From Staphylococcus sp. M0911 (lineage in GTDB: Bacteria; Bacillota; Bacilli; Staphylococcales; Staphylococcaceae), in the NCBI RefSeq assembly GCF_003491325.1, contig NZ_CP022881.1, positions 2,170,001-2,234,000 on the forward strand: a stretch of DNA of 64,000 nucleotides, given 5' to 3'. The position numbers were made by a program, and so were the translations under genes. Positions 37,777 through 49,916 of this stretch are shown here, piece by piece (the first letter of the stretch is position 1; each line of letters starts with the position of its first letter). The notes below the pieces were generated by a model that worked only from the letters and a program-made list of their open reading frames with translations, was not told the origin of the DNA and did not search any database.

Positions 37777-38522
37777 TATTTATCTCCGTTCGAGTGTCTT
37801 TTACGGAATACCTCATACATCATTAAACTAGCAGCAACAGATGCATTTAAACTATTCACATGACCGACCATAGGAATTTTAATATAAAAATCACATTTAT
37901 CACTTACTAATCTACTCATACCTTGCCCTTCACTACCAATTACAATTGCTAATGACATATCAGCTTCTAAGTCTCTATAATCTGTTGCGTTATTCGCTTC
38001 TGTACCAGCGACCCAAAAACCGTTGCTTTTTAATTCATCAATGGTTTTGGCTAAGTTTGTTACTCTAATCACTGGCACATGTTGAATTGCACCTGTAGAT
38101 GCTTTAGCAACCGTTTGAGTTAATGAAACAGAACGACGTTTAGGAATAATCACGCCATCCACACCTGATGCGTCAGCCGTTCTTAAGATTGATCCGAGAT
38201 TATGAGGATCTTCTAATCCATCTAGTATGATAACCGTAGATAAACCATCTTTTTCTTTTTGTTGCTTTAAAAATTGATCAAAATCTGCATATTCATATGG
38301 TGCTACTAATGCTGCTACACCCTGATGAGGTGCAGTTGATAAGAAATCTAATTTGGATTTTGGTACTGTTTGTACTATTAGTTTTTGATCTTTTGCATTT
38401 TTTAAAATATCGTTAATTTGTTGTTTTTTTATACCGTCTTGAATCAAAATTTTATTTATAGAATGACCTGAAATAATGGCTTCCTTTACTGCATGTCTAC
38501 CAACAATGACTATATCTTCCAC
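37776..38522 (-). CDS. rlmB: 23S rRNA 2'-O-methyltransferase RlmB (SpoU family)
   Basis: 248 residues. An N-terminal substrate-binding domain ([11 protein letters not shown]) is followed by the SpoU knot domain with [17 protein letters not shown] (motif 1), [13 protein letters not shown] (motif 2) and [17 protein letters not shown] (motif 3). RlmB methylates G2251 of 23S rRNA. It overlaps the YacP gene by one base and starts 4 bases after the mrnC stop. Confidence 0.95.
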   Translation of the reverse strand: MEDIVIVGRHAVKEAIISGHSINKILIQDGIKKQQINDILKNAKDQKLIVQTVPKSKLDFLSTAPHQGVAALVAPYEYADFDQFLKQQKEKDGLSTVIILDGLEDPHNLGSILRTADASGVDGVIIPKRRSVSLTQTVAKASTGAIQHVPVIRVTNLAKTIDELKSNGFWVAGTEANNATDYRDLEADMSLAIVIGSEGQGMSRLVSDKCDFYIKIPMVGHVNSLNASVAASLMMYEVFRKRHSNGDK

Positions 38523-38526
38523 GTAC

Positions 38527-38925
38527 TCACGACCTCTCGTTAACTATTTCTATGATTTTATTTAGTAATGCTTTCAATCGTTCTTCTCTATGTTCTAAAT
38601 ACAAAAAGCCAATTACCGCTTCTAATGCAGAACTTTTACGATACGTTTGAACGTCTGTATTTTTAGCTTTAGTATAACTTTTGGCATTGCGCCCTCTTTT
38701 TAATATATCCATTTCTTCTTCAGTAAACCATGCCTCACCAATAAGTGTTTCAAGTGTCTGTGCTTGGCTTTTCGCTGACACATATAACTTAGACATTTGA
38801 TGTAATCGATTGGGTTTACTTCGTAATTTGAGTACGATATATTCTCGAACATGTTGATCTAAAACGGCATCTCCCATATAGGCTAATGTTAACGGGTTCA
38901 GTAATTTAATATTCATATTATCCAC
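38527..38925 (-). CDS. mrnC: Mini-ribonuclease III
   Basis: A 132-residue RNase III catalytic domain without the dsRNA-binding domain. [17 protein letters not shown] is the catalytic signature and [13 protein letters not shown] carries the second acidic pair. It matures 23S rRNA ends in Bacillus. GTG 38925 is chosen because S. aureus MrnC starts with a similar MDN before [15 protein letters not shown]; the ATG at 38916 is possible. The start overlaps the last bases of cysS by 8. Confidence 0.9.
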   Translation of the reverse strand: MDNMNIKLLNPLTLAYMGDAVLDQHVREYIVLKLRSKPNRLHQMSKLYVSAKSQAQTLETLIGEAWFTEEEMDILKRGRNAKSYTKAKNTDVQTYRKSSALEAVIGFLYLEHREERLKALLNKIIEIVNERS

Positions 38926-40318
38926 GTTTAAATCTAACACCTTGAGGTGTATCTTCTAAAATAATATTTTGTTCTTTTAAATGATCTCTAATTTCATCAG
39001 CACGTGCGAAGTCTTTATTTTTGCGAGCTTCATTTCGCTCTTCTATCAATTTTTCAATTTCTTCGTCCAATAGATCATCTTGTTGGTTTCCTTTTAGCGG
39101 AACTCCTAAGACATCACTGAATATTCGATATACTTCTTTAAATTTAGCAATTACGTTTGTAGATGTTACGTTTTCTAAAACATATCGATTCGCTAATTTA
39201 GCCAAATCATACCATGCTGTTACTGCATTAGCAGTGTTAAAGTCGTCATCCATTACTGTTTCAAAGTTTTCTAAAATTTGATCAATTTGATTGATATATT
39301 CTTCCTGATTATCTATATCTGTCGCGATAGCTTCTCTTTCTTCGATAAGTTGGTAACTATTTCTAATACGTTCAAGCCCACTTTTAGCAGCGCTCACAAG
39401 TTCTAAATTATAGTTGATTGGGCTACGATAATGAACACTAATCATAAAGAATCTTAATACATCTGGGTCAATTTCTTTGATAATATCATGTACTAAAATA
39501 AAGTTACCTAATGACTTACTCATTTTTTCATTATCAATATTGATAAAGCCATTATGCATCCAATAGTTAGCAAATGGTGCATGGTTATGTGCTTCAGATT
39601 GTGCAATTTCATTTTCATGGTGAGGAAATTGTAAATCTGATCCACCTGCATGAATATCAATAGTTGGGCCTAGTTCATGAAATGCCATAACTGAACATTC
39701 TATATGCCAACCTGGACGACCTTCTCCAAATGGACTTTCCCAACTAATTTCACCTGGCTTAGCCTTTTTCCATAAAGTGAAATCAAGTGCATCTTCCTTC
39801 TGATCGCCAGCTTCAATACGTGCACCTACTTTTAAATCATCAATTGATTGATGACTTAATTTACCATAGTCTTTAAATTGACGAGTTCTGAAATAGACAT
39901 CGCTATTACTTTCATAGGCATATCCTTCATCCACTAATTTTTTGATGAAATTAATGATCTCATCCATATGATTCATAACTCTTGGATTTGATGTTGCTTT
40001 TTTAACATTCAGTGCACCTACGTCCTCATAGAATGCCTTAATATATTTATCTGCAATTTCAGGAACACTTTCATTTAATTCTTTTGAACGTTTGATTAAT
40101 TTGTCGTCGACATCTGTAAAGTTGGATACATATACCACTTCATAACCTTTATATTCAAAATATCTACGCACAACGTCATAATTTATCGCCGGTCTAGCAT
40201 TCCCAATATGAATATAGTTATACACGGTTGGACCACAAACATACATTTTAACCTTACCTGGTTCTATTGGTTCAAATGTTTCTTTTTGACGTGTTAACGT
40301 ATTATATAATGTAATCAT
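38918..40318 (-). CDS. cysS: Cysteinyl-tRNA synthetase
   Basis: 466 residues, class I synthetase. [16 protein letters not shown] gives the zinc Cys and the HIGH-type motif; WHIECSVM and the zinc-site [11 protein letters not shown] follow; KMSKSLGN is the KMSKS loop. ATG 40318 has GGAGAGA upstream and lies inside the last codons of cysE (17-base overlap), so the two are coupled. It is under the cysteine T-box. Confidence 0.98.
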   Translation of the reverse strand: MITLYNTLTRQKETFEPIEPGKVKMYVCGPTVYNYIHIGNARPAINYDVVRRYFEYKGYEVVYVSNFTDVDDKLIKRSKELNESVPEIADKYIKAFYEDVGALNVKKATSNPRVMNHMDEIINFIKKLVDEGYAYESNSDVYFRTRQFKDYGKLSHQSIDDLKVGARIEAGDQKEDALDFTLWKKAKPGEISWESPFGEGRPGWHIECSVMAFHELGPTIDIHAGGSDLQFPHHENEIAQSEAHNHAPFANYWMHNGFINIDNEKMSKSLGNFILVHDIIKEIDPDVLRFFMISVHYRSPINYNLELVSAAKSGLERIRNSYQLIEEREAIATDIDNQEEYINQIDQILENFETVMDDDFNTANAVTAWYDLAKLANRYVLENVTSTNVIAKFKEVYRIFSDVLGVPLKGNQQDDLLDEEIEKLIEERNEARKNKDFARADEIRDHLKEQNIILEDTPQGVRFKRG

Positions 40319-40943
40319 CTTGAATCTCTCCGTTTCTTGTTTTTTCAAGTTGTCTTTCTAAGTGTTTAATTTGTTCAAATAATGGATCAGGTAAATTACG
40401 ATGATCGAATGTTTTACCAATACGTTTACCATCTTGTTTTACAATATGGCCAGGTATACCTACAACTGTAGAATAACTTGGTACTGATTGTAACACTACT
40501 GAATTCGCACCTATATTTACGTTAGAACTAATTTGAATATTGCCTAAAACCTTTGACCCAGCTGCGATAAGGACATTATCCCCGATATCTGGATGTCTTT
40601 TACCTTTTTCTTTACCAGTCCCACCTAAAGTTACACCTTGATATATCGTTACATTATCCCCAATCGTGCACGTTTCACCAATCACTACGCCCATACCATG
40701 GTCGATAAATAAACGTTTACCAATTTTAGCTCCAGGATGAATTTCAATACCTGTAAAAAATCTTGATATTTGTGAAATAGCTCTGGCAGCTACATAACGC
40801 TGATTATTATATAATTTATGCGCAATCAAATGACTCCATACCGCATGTAATCCTGCATATGTTGTAACAACTTCAATAGTTGAGCGTGCCGCTGGATCCT
40901 GTTCAAACACCATTTTTATATCGTCTCTCATTCTTCTTAACAA
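40302..40943 (-). CDS. cysE: Serine O-acetyltransferase
   Basis: 213 residues. An N-terminal helical domain precedes the left-handed beta-helix, with [21 protein letters not shown] and the hexapeptide repeats [16 protein letters not shown] and [10 protein letters not shown]. It makes O-acetylserine for cysteine synthesis. The start is a TTG ([13 protein letters not shown]) with AAGGGGGAG upstream; a nearby ATG is out of frame and runs into a stop. It is the first gene after the T-box. Confidence 0.97.
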   Translation of the reverse strand: MLRRMRDDIKMVFEQDPAARSTIEVVTTYAGLHAVWSHLIAHKLYNNQRYVAARAISQISRFFTGIEIHPGAKIGKRLFIDHGMGVVIGETCTIGDNVTIYQGVTLGGTGKEKGKRHPDIGDNVLIAAGSKVLGNIQISSNVNIGANSVVLQSVPSYSTVVGIPGHIVKQDGKRIGKTFDHRNLPDPLFEQIKHLERQLEKTRNGEIQDDYII

Positions 40944-41002
40944 AACATTCTCCCCCTTAGCTTTACAACTAATATTAGTTCTTTAATTTGTATATTTGAA
41001 TA

Positions 41003-41265
41003 AAATAAAAAATGCACCTCTAACTTTTGGGTTAGAGGCGCATAAGCACGGTTCCACTCTTCGTTCAGTAAATCTTTGTATATACATCAATTCAATGTAT
41101 TATATCACATAAATTTACTCTCATTTAATCCATATATAATTTAACTATCAAAGGTGCATTCATTAATTTCCATGTTGTGCTCGCAGCCACCGCACACTCT
41201 CTGCATCATGTACTATTTAATTACTAATCCTTTGTTTTAATTCACTTATTACATTCAATATTATG
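41003..41265 (-). promoter_or_regulatory. Cysteine-specific T-box riboswitch
   Basis: The stem I base with AGAGAG and the GGTGGCTGCGAGC segment lie near 41210-41180. The specifier codon TGC (Cys) is at 41158-41156 within GAATGCACC. The T-box itself, AGAGTGGAACCGTGC, is near 41059-41045. The terminator ATGCGCCTCTAAC/GTTAGAGGTGCAT (41043-41012) runs into a T run. Uncharged tRNA-Cys would let transcription continue into cysE-cysS. It explains the 40944-41322 gap. Confidence 0.92.
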
Positions 41266-41271
41266 TGTTAA

Positions 41272-41299
41272 ATTATAATTTTTCAAGTGTGAATTTCAA
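41272..41299 (-). promoter_or_regulatory. Promoter of the cysE-cysS operon
   Basis: TTGAAA (41299-41294), a 16-base spacer and a perfect TATAAT (41277-41272), just beyond the gltX stop. Confidence 0.8.
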
Positions 41300-41322
41300 C
41301 TTTTTTGATTTTATCAATATGC

Positions 41323-42777
41323 TTAGATATATTCTTTCAAACGTGATAATACTTTATCTTTACCAAGCACTTCAATTGTATTTGGTAATTCAGGACCATG
41401 CATTTGTCCTGTCACCGCAACTCGAATTGGCATAAACAATTGTTTACCTTTAATGCCAGTTTCTTTTTGTACTTCTTTAATCGTTTTTTTAATTTCCGCT
41501 GCTTCGAATGGTTCAAGTGCTTCTAATTTGCCATATAAGTGTGTCATTAGTTCTGGCACTTGTTCGCCATTGATTACTTCTTTTTCTTCTTCTCCAAATT
41601 CAGGCATGTCATTGAAGAACATTTCTGAAAGTGGAACGATTTCACCAGCATAACTCATTTCTTTTTGATATAAAGCAACAAGTTTACGTCCCCAATCTAA
41701 ATCTTCTTCAGAAGGGTTTTCTGGGATTAAGTTAGCTTTAATTAAATGTGGTAGTGCTAATTCAAATACTGTTTCAGTATCTTTTTGTTTCATATATTGG
41801 TTATTAACCCATGCTAATTTTTGTTTATCAAAGAATGCAGGTGATTTAGATAATCGTTTTTCGTCAAAAATTTTAATGAATTCTTCTTTAGAATAAATTT
41901 CTTCTTCACCTTCAGGTGACCAACCTAATAATGTAATAAAGTTAAATAACGCTTCTGGTAAATAACCTAAATCACGATATTGCTCGATGAATTGTAAAAT
42001 TTGTCCATCACGTTTACTTAGTTTCTTACGTTCTTCATTAACAATAAGTGACATATGAGCAAATCTAGGTGCTTCCCATCCAAATGCTTCATAAATCATT
42101 AATTGTTTAGGCGTATTTGAAACATGGTCATCACCACGTATAACATCACTGATTTCCATGTAATGATCATCAATGGCTACGGCAAAGTTATATGTTGGCA
42201 CACCATCTTTTTTCACGATAACCCAGTCACCCATATTATTTGAATCAAATGAAATTTCACCTTTAACCATATCATTAAAAGTATATGTTTTATCTTTAGG
42301 TACACGGAATCTAATTGATGGTTGACGACCTTCCGCTTCGAATTGTTGACGTTGCTCTTCTGTTAAGTGAGCATGTTGACCACCGTATCTTGGCATTTCT
42401 CCACGTGCAATTTGCGCTTCACGTTCTGCTTCCAATTCTTCTTCAGTCATATAACATTTATAAGCTTTATCTTCATCTAATAATTGCTTAATAAGTGGGT
42501 TATAGATATCTGCACGTTCAGATTGACGATATGGTCCATAACCTTTATCTTTATCAACTGATTCGTCCCATTCTAATCCTAACCATTTTAAGTTATCGAA
42601 TTGTGAAGATTCTCCATCCTCTAAATTACGTTTACTATCAGTATCTTCAATACGCACTACAAAATCGCCGCCATAGTGCTTAGCAAATAAATAGTTAAAT
42701 AAGGCAGTACGTGCATTACCGATATGCAAGTATCCTGTTGGACTTGGTGCGTATCTTACTCTTACGCGTTCACTCAT
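41323..42777 (-). CDS. gltX: Glutamyl-tRNA synthetase
   Basis: 484 residues, class I synthetase. [20 protein letters not shown] holds the HIGH motif and KKLSKRDGQ is the KMSKS loop; the anticodon-binding C-terminal domain is complete. In staphylococci it charges both tRNA-Glu and tRNA-Gln. ATG 42777 has AGGAGTGG upstream, and a GTG three codons earlier is rejected. The 285-base region upstream holds a TTGACA at the expected distance but no clear -10, and a few small hairpins. Confidence 0.98.
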   Translation of the reverse strand: MSERVRVRYAPSPTGYLHIGNARTALFNYLFAKHYGGDFVVRIEDTDSKRNLEDGESSQFDNLKWLGLEWDESVDKDKGYGPYRQSERADIYNPLIKQLLDEDKAYKCYMTEEELEAEREAQIARGEMPRYGGQHAHLTEEQRQQFEAEGRQPSIRFRVPKDKTYTFNDMVKGEISFDSNNMGDWVIVKKDGVPTYNFAVAIDDHYMEISDVIRGDDHVSNTPKQLMIYEAFGWEAPRFAHMSLIVNEERKKLSKRDGQILQFIEQYRDLGYLPEALFNFITLLGWSPEGEEEIYSKEEFIKIFDEKRLSKSPAFFDKQKLAWVNNQYMKQKDTETVFELALPHLIKANLIPENPSEEDLDWGRKLVALYQKEMSYAGEIVPLSEMFFNDMPEFGEEEKEVINGEQVPELMTHLYGKLEALEPFEAAEIKKTIKEVQKETGIKGKQLFMPIRVAVTGQMHGPELPNTIEVLGKDKVLSRLKEYI

Positions 42778-43062
42778 TTTATCCACTCCTGTAGTTTTTA
42801 ATTATCGATATTTATATATTGTAACAATATTCATTCAACTTTCCTTATTGAATATGTAACGAATGTTTATCTATGATTTAGTTTTTATGATAAATATAAT
42901 GTCTATCTGTCAAACATGAATCATTGATAATACAAATTGTGTCAGAAACAATTGTAGCACTTCTACGCTACTTTGATAAGTTACTAGCCTTCATTTTTCG
43001 TGTATTCATACTACTAGGTTTTCAACTCGTTTCACATGAAACTGATTTTCCATATACAATAA

Positions 43063-44136
43063 TCATTCTTCCGTTATTTCATTTAAGATTTTAGCAAAGA
43101 CAATACGTCCTGATGATGTTTGTAATAAACTAATAACTTCTAAATCAACATGTTGTCCTATCAATTTCTTAGCATTATCAACAACAACCATAGTACCATC
43201 GTCTAAATAACCAACTCCTTGACCTGGCTCTTTCCCCATCTTAGTAAGTAAGATATTTAAATGGTCTCCTTGGTGTACATTGGGTTTAATCGCTTCAGAT
43301 AAATCATTAACGTTTAACGCACTTATTCCATGTACGTGACAAACTTTATTAAGATTGAAATCTGTTGTAATAATATGTGCGTGATACTGTTTTGCTAATT
43401 TAATCAACAAAGTATCTATATCACTATGTGATTTTGTTGGGTGTATTACACGTGTGGGATATTCTAAATCATATATTTGATTCAGTTTATCTAAACCTCT
43501 TTGTCCTTTTTCTCGTTTAACACTATCATTAGCATCAGCGATGACTTGTAGTTCATTAATCACACCTTGTGGAATAAGTACCTCTCCGTCCATAAATCCA
43601 CATTTCATAATATCTATAACTCTCCCGTCAATAATGGCACTTGTGTCGATGATTTTAGGGATTGCTTTAAATGAATGTTGAAACATTGAACGTGAGATGT
43701 TTTCTGGCAAAAACATAAGCATTTCGTCTCTCTTTTTTAAGCCAAATTGAAAGCCAAAATAACATAAAATCATTGTAATAATAATTGGAATAAAATGATT
43801 TAAAACTGAATTCCCTATTAATTCTAAAATAAATGAAATCATTACAGAGATTAGTAGTCCAATAATTAAGCCAATTGTAGCAAATAATATTTCTACAGCA
43901 CTACGCTTCATGATTGTATGTTCTAAGTCTTTAAAAGCAAATGTAATTTGTTTGATAAAGAAACCAAAAATAATAAAAAATACAATAATCCCAATGAGTC
44001 CGTCAATATAATGATTCGTCAAAATTGGAAATTGGTTAAATCCTAAATCATTCACAACTTCTGGAATAATAATGATTCCTAAAGTCGCACCAATAATCAT
44101 ATAAATAGCTACAACCATTAATCTTAATGGGTTCAT
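43063..44136 (-). CDS. PIN/TRAM-domain membrane protein (YacL type)
   Basis: 357 residues. Four hydrophobic segments cover about residues 5-130, then a PIN domain begins at IIDTSAIIDGRVIDI with acidic residues in HSDIDTLLIKLAK and ITTDFNLNKV, and a C-terminal TRAM domain (GKEPGQGVGYLDDGTMVVV) follows. The family is predicted to be an RNA-binding nuclease at the membrane; its function is not known. It lies between radA and gltX, as in Bacillus yacL. GGGGG-rich sequence precedes the ATG. Confidence 0.92.
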   Translation of the reverse strand: MNPLRLMVVAIYMIIGATLGIIIIPEVVNDLGFNQFPILTNHYIDGLIGIIVFFIIFGFFIKQITFAFKDLEHTIMKRSAVEILFATIGLIIGLLISVMISFILELIGNSVLNHFIPIIITMILCYFGFQFGLKKRDEMLMFLPENISRSMFQHSFKAIPKIIDTSAIIDGRVIDIMKCGFMDGEVLIPQGVINELQVIADANDSVKREKGQRGLDKLNQIYDLEYPTRVIHPTKSHSDIDTLLIKLAKQYHAHIITTDFNLNKVCHVHGISALNVNDLSEAIKPNVHQGDHLNILLTKMGKEPGQGVGYLDDGTMVVVDNAKKLIGQHVDLEVISLLQTSSGRIVFAKILNEITEE

Positions 44137-44162
44137 TTTTTACCCCCTCTCTTTCAAATCAT

Positions 44163-45527
44163 TTATGAATTAAATGCGTATTTTAATGCTTCGTGTACTG
44201 ATGAAACGCCTACTACTTTAATACCTTCAGGGAAAGTCCAACCACCAATATTAGTTTGTGGAATAATAACTCTCTTAAACCCTAACTTAGCCGCTTCTTG
44301 CACACGTTGTTCTATTCTAGCAACCCGCCTTACTTCTCCTGTTAGACCTACCTCACCAATAAAGCAGTCTAAGCCGTCTACAGCTTTATCTTTAAAGCTT
44401 GAAGCTGTAGCGACGATGATACTTAAATCAACTGCAGGTTCAGTTAATTTTACGCCACCAGCAACCTTAATATAAGCATCTTGTTGTTGTAGTAGATAAT
44501 TTTCTTTTTTCTCTAAAACTGCCATTAATAGGCTTAAACGATTGTGATCGATACCAGTAGCCATACGACGTGGATTATTAAATGTAGTCGGTGTTACAAG
44601 CGCCTGTACTTCAATAAGTAGTGGTCTTGTACCTTCCATAGTTGAAACAATTGTTGAACCTGGCACGTTAGTTGAACGTTCTTCTAAAAACATCTCTGAA
44701 GGGTTCAGAACACCCTTAAGACCACTCTGTTTCATTTCAAATATTCCCATCTCATTTGTCGAACCAAAACGGTTTTTAACTGCTCTTAGTATTCGATAAG
44801 CATGATGTTCATCACCTTCGAAGTACAATACAGTATCCACCATATGTTCAAGTAATCTTGGTCCAGCAATTTGACCTTCTTTTGTAACATGTCCAACAAT
44901 AAATGTAGCTATATTCATTTGTTTAGCTATATTCATTAAACTTTGCGTACTTTCTCTAACTTGTGACACAGACCCTGGTGCAGAACTGATTTCTGGATGG
45001 TATATCGTTTGGATAGAGTCGACGACTAGTAAGTCCGGATTAATGTCTTTAACTGTTTGATAGATGACTTCTAAATCTGTTTCAGCTAATACTTGTAATT
45101 GACTTGAATCTTCTTCTAAACGATCTGCACGTAATTTGGTTTGGTTAATTGATTCCTCACCTGTTATATATAAAACATTTTTAGATTGTGAGAGTGAGGC
45201 ACAAATTTGTAGAAGTAACGTGGATTTCCCAATTCCTGGATCTCCGCCTATTAACACTAATGATCCATTGACAATCCCTCCACCAAGTACACGGTTAAAT
45301 TCTTTAGATTCTGTAAGAATACGTGGTGTTGATTCATTTTTGATACTATCTAATGTTTGTACTTTTCCTGCTGCTTCTTTAGATTTAACACCATGTTTAG
45401 GGTTGGCTGCTTTTTCTACTATTTCTTCCATCTGGTTCCATGCACCACAATTAGGACACTTTCCCATCCATTTTGGAGATTGATAGCCACATGCCATACA
45501 TTCGAATATTATCTTTTTCTTGGCCAA
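44163..45527 (-). CDS. radA: DNA repair protein RadA
   Basis: 454 residues. The C4 zinc finger (Cys10, 13, 24, 27), the Walker [11 protein letters not shown] near residue 94, the RadA-specific KNRFG and a Lon-like C-terminal domain are all present. RadA drives branch migration in recombination. The start is a TTG with GGAGGTG 6 bases upstream. It lies downstream of clpC, the conserved order. Confidence 0.97.
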   Translation of the reverse strand: MAKKKIIFECMACGYQSPKWMGKCPNCGAWNQMEEIVEKAANPKHGVKSKEAAGKVQTLDSIKNESTPRILTESKEFNRVLGGGIVNGSLVLIGGDPGIGKSTLLLQICASLSQSKNVLYITGEESINQTKLRADRLEEDSSQLQVLAETDLEVIYQTVKDINPDLLVVDSIQTIYHPEISSAPGSVSQVRESTQSLMNIAKQMNIATFIVGHVTKEGQIAGPRLLEHMVDTVLYFEGDEHHAYRILRAVKNRFGSTNEMGIFEMKQSGLKGVLNPSEMFLEERSTNVPGSTIVSTMEGTRPLLIEVQALVTPTTFNNPRRMATGIDHNRLSLLMAVLEKKENYLLQQQDAYIKVAGGVKLTEPAVDLSIIVATASSFKDKAVDGLDCFIGEVGLTGEVRRVARIEQRVQEAAKLGFKRVIIPQTNIGGWTFPEGIKVVGVSSVHEALKYAFNS

Positions 45528-45816
45528 TTTCGCACCTCCGTTATATTTAAGAACAAATCTATTTTAAACTGACACTTTCATAATGACAAATTAAATGTTA
45601 ATGCTTTAATTAATTTTTTAAAAGTATTCATAATTCAATTCGATAAAGTCATTTTTTCGTAATAATATGTAAATTTTAATTTTTATTAATTAATGCTTTT
45701 CTACAATTATCAATAAAGACAATTATATATCACTAGCATTGATTTCTATTATGTCACAACTCAATTTAGTAATCATTGGAAATATTAGAATAATAGTGTT
45801 ATCGGAATATAAATAA
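45528..45816. other. Non-coding spacer between clpC and radA
   Basis: About 290 AT-rich bases with no open frame of note. It must hold the radA promoter but I cannot pick one box pair with confidence. Nothing else is seen. Confidence 0.5.
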
Positions 45817-45848
45817 AGAGGTGGGAATACTTCAGTTCCCACCTCTTA
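45817..45848 (-). terminator. Terminator after clpC
   Basis: AAGAGGTGGGAA pairs perfectly with TTCCCACCTCTT around an 8-base loop and is followed by TATTTATATT. It ends the ctsR operon. Confidence 0.88.
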
Positions 45849-45872
45849 TAGCATAATAGAGTCTATAATTGT

Positions 45873-48326
45873 TTACGCTTCAGTAGAAGCCTTATCTTCT
45901 TTTCTATCTTGAATATCATATTTAAATGCTTCACCATCATGGTCCACTGTTACTTCTTTACCTTCCAATTGATTTCCATCTAAGATTAATTCACTTAGAT
46001 TATCTTCAACTGTTTTTTGAATTGCACGAATCAATGGTCTTGCGCCATATTCTGGGTCATAACCTTCTTCAGCAATTTTTTCTTTGGCTTTTTCAGTAAC
46101 TTTGATATTAATATTTTGTTCTGATAAACGCAATGTTAATTTATTCACCATCATAGTGACGATTTCTTTAAGTTCATCTTTAGATAATTTATGGAAGACA
46201 ATAATATCATCCACACGGTTTAAGAACTCAGGACGGAAAGCATTTTTAAGCTCTTTCATCATTGTTTTACGTATAGATTCATAGTCTTGACCATCATCTG
46301 CACCACCAAAACCAGCAAAACGTTGGTCTTGTAATTCTTGTGCACCAACATTGGATGTCATAATGATAACTGTATTTCGGAAATCAACTTGACGTCCTTT
46401 AGTATCAGTTAAATGACCATCATCTAAAACTTGTAAAAGTATATTAAATACATCTGGATGTGCTTTTTCAATTTCATCAAATAGGATAACTGAATATGGT
46501 TTACGTCTTACTTTTTCAGTTAATTGACCGCCATCATCATGTCCAACATAGCCTGGAGGGGCTCCGACTAAACGACTGACAGCATGTTTTTCCATAAACT
46601 CACTCATATCAACCCTAATCATAGCATCATCTTCACCAAACATTGACTCTGCTAAAGCACGGGCTAATTCAGTTTTACCTACACCTGTAGGCCCTAAGAA
46701 TATAAAGCTACCAATTGGACGTTTAGGGTCTTTCAAGCCTGCTCTTGCTCGTCTAACAGCTTTACTGATGGATGTAACGGCATCTTTTTGACCAATAACT
46801 CTATGATGTAGTGTATCTTCTAGATTTAGTAAACGGTCTGATTCTGTCTCATTAATTCTAGTTAATGGGATACCTGTCCAACCCGCAATAACTTCAGCAA
46901 TATCTTCTTCTGATAATGATGTACTCACCCCATCTTGTGAGTTTTTCCATTCATTTTTAGCTTCTTCGTATTGTTTTTCTAATTTTGTTTGTTTATCTCT
47001 TAGGTTAGCTGCATTTTCAAATTCTTGTGCATGGACAGCTGCATCTTTTTCATTTTTTACTTTTTCAATTTGTTGTTCAATTTCTTTTAAATTATTAGGT
47101 GTTGTATGACTCTTCAATCTTACTTTTGAACTTGCTTCGTCAATTAGATCAATCGCTTTGTCTGGTAAGAAACGATCTGATACATAACGATGACTTAATT
47201 TAGCAGCCGCTTCTAAAGCTTCATCTGAAATATTGATACGGTGATGTGCTTCATAACGATCACGAAGTCCTTTTAAGATTGATACAGTGTCTTCAACTGT
47301 AGGCTCATCAACTTGAATAGGTTGGAAACGACGCTCTAAAGCGGCATCTTTTTCAATGTTTTTACGATATTCGTCTAACGTTGTGGCACCAATACATTGT
47401 AATTCGCCACGAGCTAATGCCGGTTTGAGGATATTTGAAGCATCTATAGCACCTTCAGCGCCACCTGCACCTACTAATGTATGCAATTCGTCAATAAATA
47501 GAATCACATTACCAGCCTGATGAATTTCTTCCATTACTTTTTTCAATCGTTCTTCAAATTCACCACGGTATTTTGTACCAGCTACAACCGTACCCATATC
47601 TAGTGACATGACACGTTTGTTTTTTAGTGTTTCGGGCACTTCATTGTTCACTATTGCTTGAGCTAATCCTTCCGCAATTGCTGTTTTACCTACACCTGGC
47701 TCACCAATTAATACAGGATTATTTTTAGTACGACGACTAAGTACTTCTATAACTCGAGTAATTTCTTTGTCTCGACCCACAACTGGATCTAATGTGCCAT
47801 CTTTAGCAATAATTGTTAAATCACGTGCTAAACCATCTAATGTAGGTGTGTTATTAGATTTATTTGCTTGAGCGTTTTTATTACTCATTTCTGGACTTCC
47901 TAATGCTTTAACCACTTGTGCACGTGCCTTTGTGATATTTAAATCAAGGTTAGCAAATACACGTGCTGCTACACCTTCATTTTCACGGATTAAGCCAAGT
48001 AAAATATGTTCTGTTCCAACAAAGTTATGATGTAGCTTACGTGCTTCATCCATTGATAATTCAATCACTTTTTTAGCTCTAGGTGTATAGTGTAATGTTG
48101 CCATAGGTGCTTGACCATGACCAATTAGTTTCTCAACTTCTTCAATAACTTTATCCTCTGTAATATTAAAACTTTCTAATACTTTTGCTGCGATACCTTC
48201 AGGTTCTTTCATTAGACCTAATAAAAGATGTTCTGTTCCAATATTTGAATGGTTCAATCGAATTGCTTCTTCTTGTGCATGAGCCAATACTCTTTGTGCA
48301 CGTTCAGTTAATCTACCAAATAGCAT
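45873..48326 (-). CDS. clpC: ATP-dependent Clp protease ATPase subunit ClpC
   Basis: 817 residues. Two N-terminal Clp repeats (1-145) are followed by AAA domain 1 with [13 protein letters not shown] near residue 206, a middle domain with a UVR-like coiled coil near 420-460, and AAA domain 2 with [13 protein letters not shown] near 546. It unfolds proteins for ClpP, including those marked by McsB arginine phosphorylation. It is last in the ctsR-mcsA-mcsB-clpC operon. Confidence 0.98.
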   Translation of the reverse strand: MLFGRLTERAQRVLAHAQEEAIRLNHSNIGTEHLLLGLMKEPEGIAAKVLESFNITEDKVIEEVEKLIGHGQAPMATLHYTPRAKKVIELSMDEARKLHHNFVGTEHILLGLIRENEGVAARVFANLDLNITKARAQVVKALGSPEMSNKNAQANKSNNTPTLDGLARDLTIIAKDGTLDPVVGRDKEITRVIEVLSRRTKNNPVLIGEPGVGKTAIAEGLAQAIVNNEVPETLKNKRVMSLDMGTVVAGTKYRGEFEERLKKVMEEIHQAGNVILFIDELHTLVGAGGAEGAIDASNILKPALARGELQCIGATTLDEYRKNIEKDAALERRFQPIQVDEPTVEDTVSILKGLRDRYEAHHRINISDEALEAAAKLSHRYVSDRFLPDKAIDLIDEASSKVRLKSHTTPNNLKEIEQQIEKVKNEKDAAVHAQEFENAANLRDKQTKLEKQYEEAKNEWKNSQDGVSTSLSEEDIAEVIAGWTGIPLTRINETESDRLLNLEDTLHHRVIGQKDAVTSISKAVRRARAGLKDPKRPIGSFIFLGPTGVGKTELARALAESMFGEDDAMIRVDMSEFMEKHAVSRLVGAPPGYVGHDDGGQLTEKVRRKPYSVILFDEIEKAHPDVFNILLQVLDDGHLTDTKGRQVDFRNTVIIMTSNVGAQELQDQRFAGFGGADDGQDYESIRKTMMKELKNAFRPEFLNRVDDIIVFHKLSKDELKEIVTMMVNKLTLRLSEQNINIKVTEKAKEKIAEEGYDPEYGARPLIRAIQKTVEDNLSELILDGNQLEGKEVTVDHDGEAFKYDIQDRKEDKASTEA

Positions 48327-48341
48327 ATGATTTGTTACCTC

Positions 48342-49346
48342 CTATTTTATATGTTCTCTTAAAACATTCGCTCTCTTTTCATTGACTGGTGTTTCATCCT
48401 CTTCATCAAATAAAAATGGTGTTTGAATTCCTACCATCAGTTCATTGAATTTAAAATTATCTAGTTTGATATAATTTAAATCTATGCCTAATTTAACTTC
48501 ACTCAATCGATAAGATGCTTCTTCCATAGTGATAAGCCTGCTATTTTGCAGTATTCCTAATGAACGATAAACTCTATCTAACGTTTCTAAATGTTTATGT
48601 TTATCTAATCTTGATCGAATTTGAAGTTCTTCATTTATAATTTGATTGATTACTTCTGTTAAATTCTCTATGATTTCTTCTTCTGTTTTCCCCAATGTTA
48701 ATTGGTTTGAAACCTGGTAAATGTGGCCATAAACTTGTGACCCTTCACCGTATATTCCTCGAATGGTAAAACCAAATCGATTGATTGTTTGTGCTATACC
48801 TGACATTCTTTTCATGATAGAAAGACCTGGCAAATGCAACATCACACTTGCTCTCATACCAGTTCCTATATTAGTAGGACATGTTGTTAAATAACCTAGA
48901 TGTTCATCATAACTGATATCGAGTTGTTGATCGATTTCATCATCTAACGTCGACGCTTCTTTATACAATCTTTCTAGAGATAAATCTGTACCTAGCGCTT
49001 GAATTCTAATATGATCTTCTTCATTAATCATGACACTGATTGATTCATCATCATTTAATAGAACGGCCGATGCAGGTTGTTTAATCAACTCTGGACTCAC
49101 TAAATGTTTAGCTACTAATTTCATTTTATTTTGTTGGTCCATCATGTCTAGTCTTTTCAAAGTCATGTTGGGTAATGCATCTTGTACTTCATTTATTACT
49201 CTAAATCCATCTTGTTCTGTCGGAAACATGAGTGGATGAACATGATTTTCAAGATTTCTTGCTAAGCGAATTCTTGAAGAAATGACCACTGGTGCTTCTT
49301 TAGTCGTTTTCATCCACTCACTAATGTTAGGTTCTAAGTCACTCAT
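48342..49346 (-). CDS. mcsB: Protein arginine kinase McsB
   Basis: 334 residues of the guanido phosphotransferase fold. [19 protein letters not shown] near the N-terminus, [19 protein letters not shown] (catalytic Cys) and [11 protein letters not shown] are the ATP and active-site segments. It phosphorylates arginine on proteins to mark them for ClpCP. ATG 49346 overlaps the mcsA end by 8 bases; the longer frame would overlap it by 86. Confidence 0.97.
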   Translation of the reverse strand: MSDLEPNISEWMKTTKEAPVVISSRIRLARNLENHVHPLMFPTEQDGFRVINEVQDALPNMTLKRLDMMDQQNKMKLVAKHLVSPELIKQPASAVLLNDDESISVMINEEDHIRIQALGTDLSLERLYKEASTLDDEIDQQLDISYDEHLGYLTTCPTNIGTGMRASVMLHLPGLSIMKRMSGIAQTINRFGFTIRGIYGEGSQVYGHIYQVSNQLTLGKTEEEIIENLTEVINQIINEELQIRSRLDKHKHLETLDRVYRSLGILQNSRLITMEEASYRLSEVKLGIDLNYIKLDNFKFNELMVGIQTPFLFDEEDETPVNEKRANVLREHIK

Positions 49347-49896
49347 CCTGTTGCACCTCGCTCTCATCACGTAGCGATTTAATTTCGTCTCGAACAATGG
49401 CTGCCTGTTCAAAATCTTGTTCATCTATTAATTGTTGTAAAAATTGTTTCTTCTCTTCGATTTTCTTTTTAAGCGCAAGCTTATGATAAGAAGATTGAGG
49501 CACTTTTCCAACATGTTCATACTGACCGCCTTGCACACGTCTTACTATGTCTAAGATGTCATCCTTGAATGTTGCATAGCAATTGGAACAACCAAATTTG
49601 CCTACATGTGCGATGTCTTTTAACGTCATATGACAAGTTGGACATCTTTTTTCTTCCTGAAATGCCATTTCTTGAAAATTAATACCATGTTTAGTCGCTA
49701 AATGTTGTAATATTTGCTTTACAACAAATGCTTCTTCTATATCATCTTGATGATGATAGGATGATTGCTCTTGGTGCGTCCATGGGTTATCACCTTTCGC
49801 ACAAGTACTACATACCCATTTTTCTTGCACACCATCTTTACTTTTAACTGTTAATTTAACTTCAGCTTCATTTAAATGGCAATTTTCACAAAGCAA
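49339..49896 (-). CDS. mcsA: McsA, zinc-binding activator of McsB
   Basis: 185 residues. Zinc cysteines occur as Cys3/Cys6, Cys29/Cys32, Cys85/Cys88 and Cys103/Cys106, followed by a C-terminal UVR motif ([14 protein letters not shown]). It binds and activates McsB and in S. aureus has been linked to metal stress. The TTG at 49896 ([10 protein letters not shown]) is chosen: GAGGTG lies 7 bases upstream, inside the longer frame. Confidence 0.95.
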   Translation of the reverse strand: MLCENCHLNEAEVKLTVKSKDGVQEKWVCSTCAKGDNPWTHQEQSSYHHQDDIEEAFVVKQILQHLATKHGINFQEMAFQEEKRCPTCHMTLKDIAHVGKFGCSNCYATFKDDILDIVRRVQGGQYEHVGKVPQSSYHKLALKKKIEEKKQFLQQLIDEQDFEQAAIVRDEIKSLRDESEVQQDE

Positions 49897-49916
49897 AAAG
49901 CAACACCTCAATTCTT

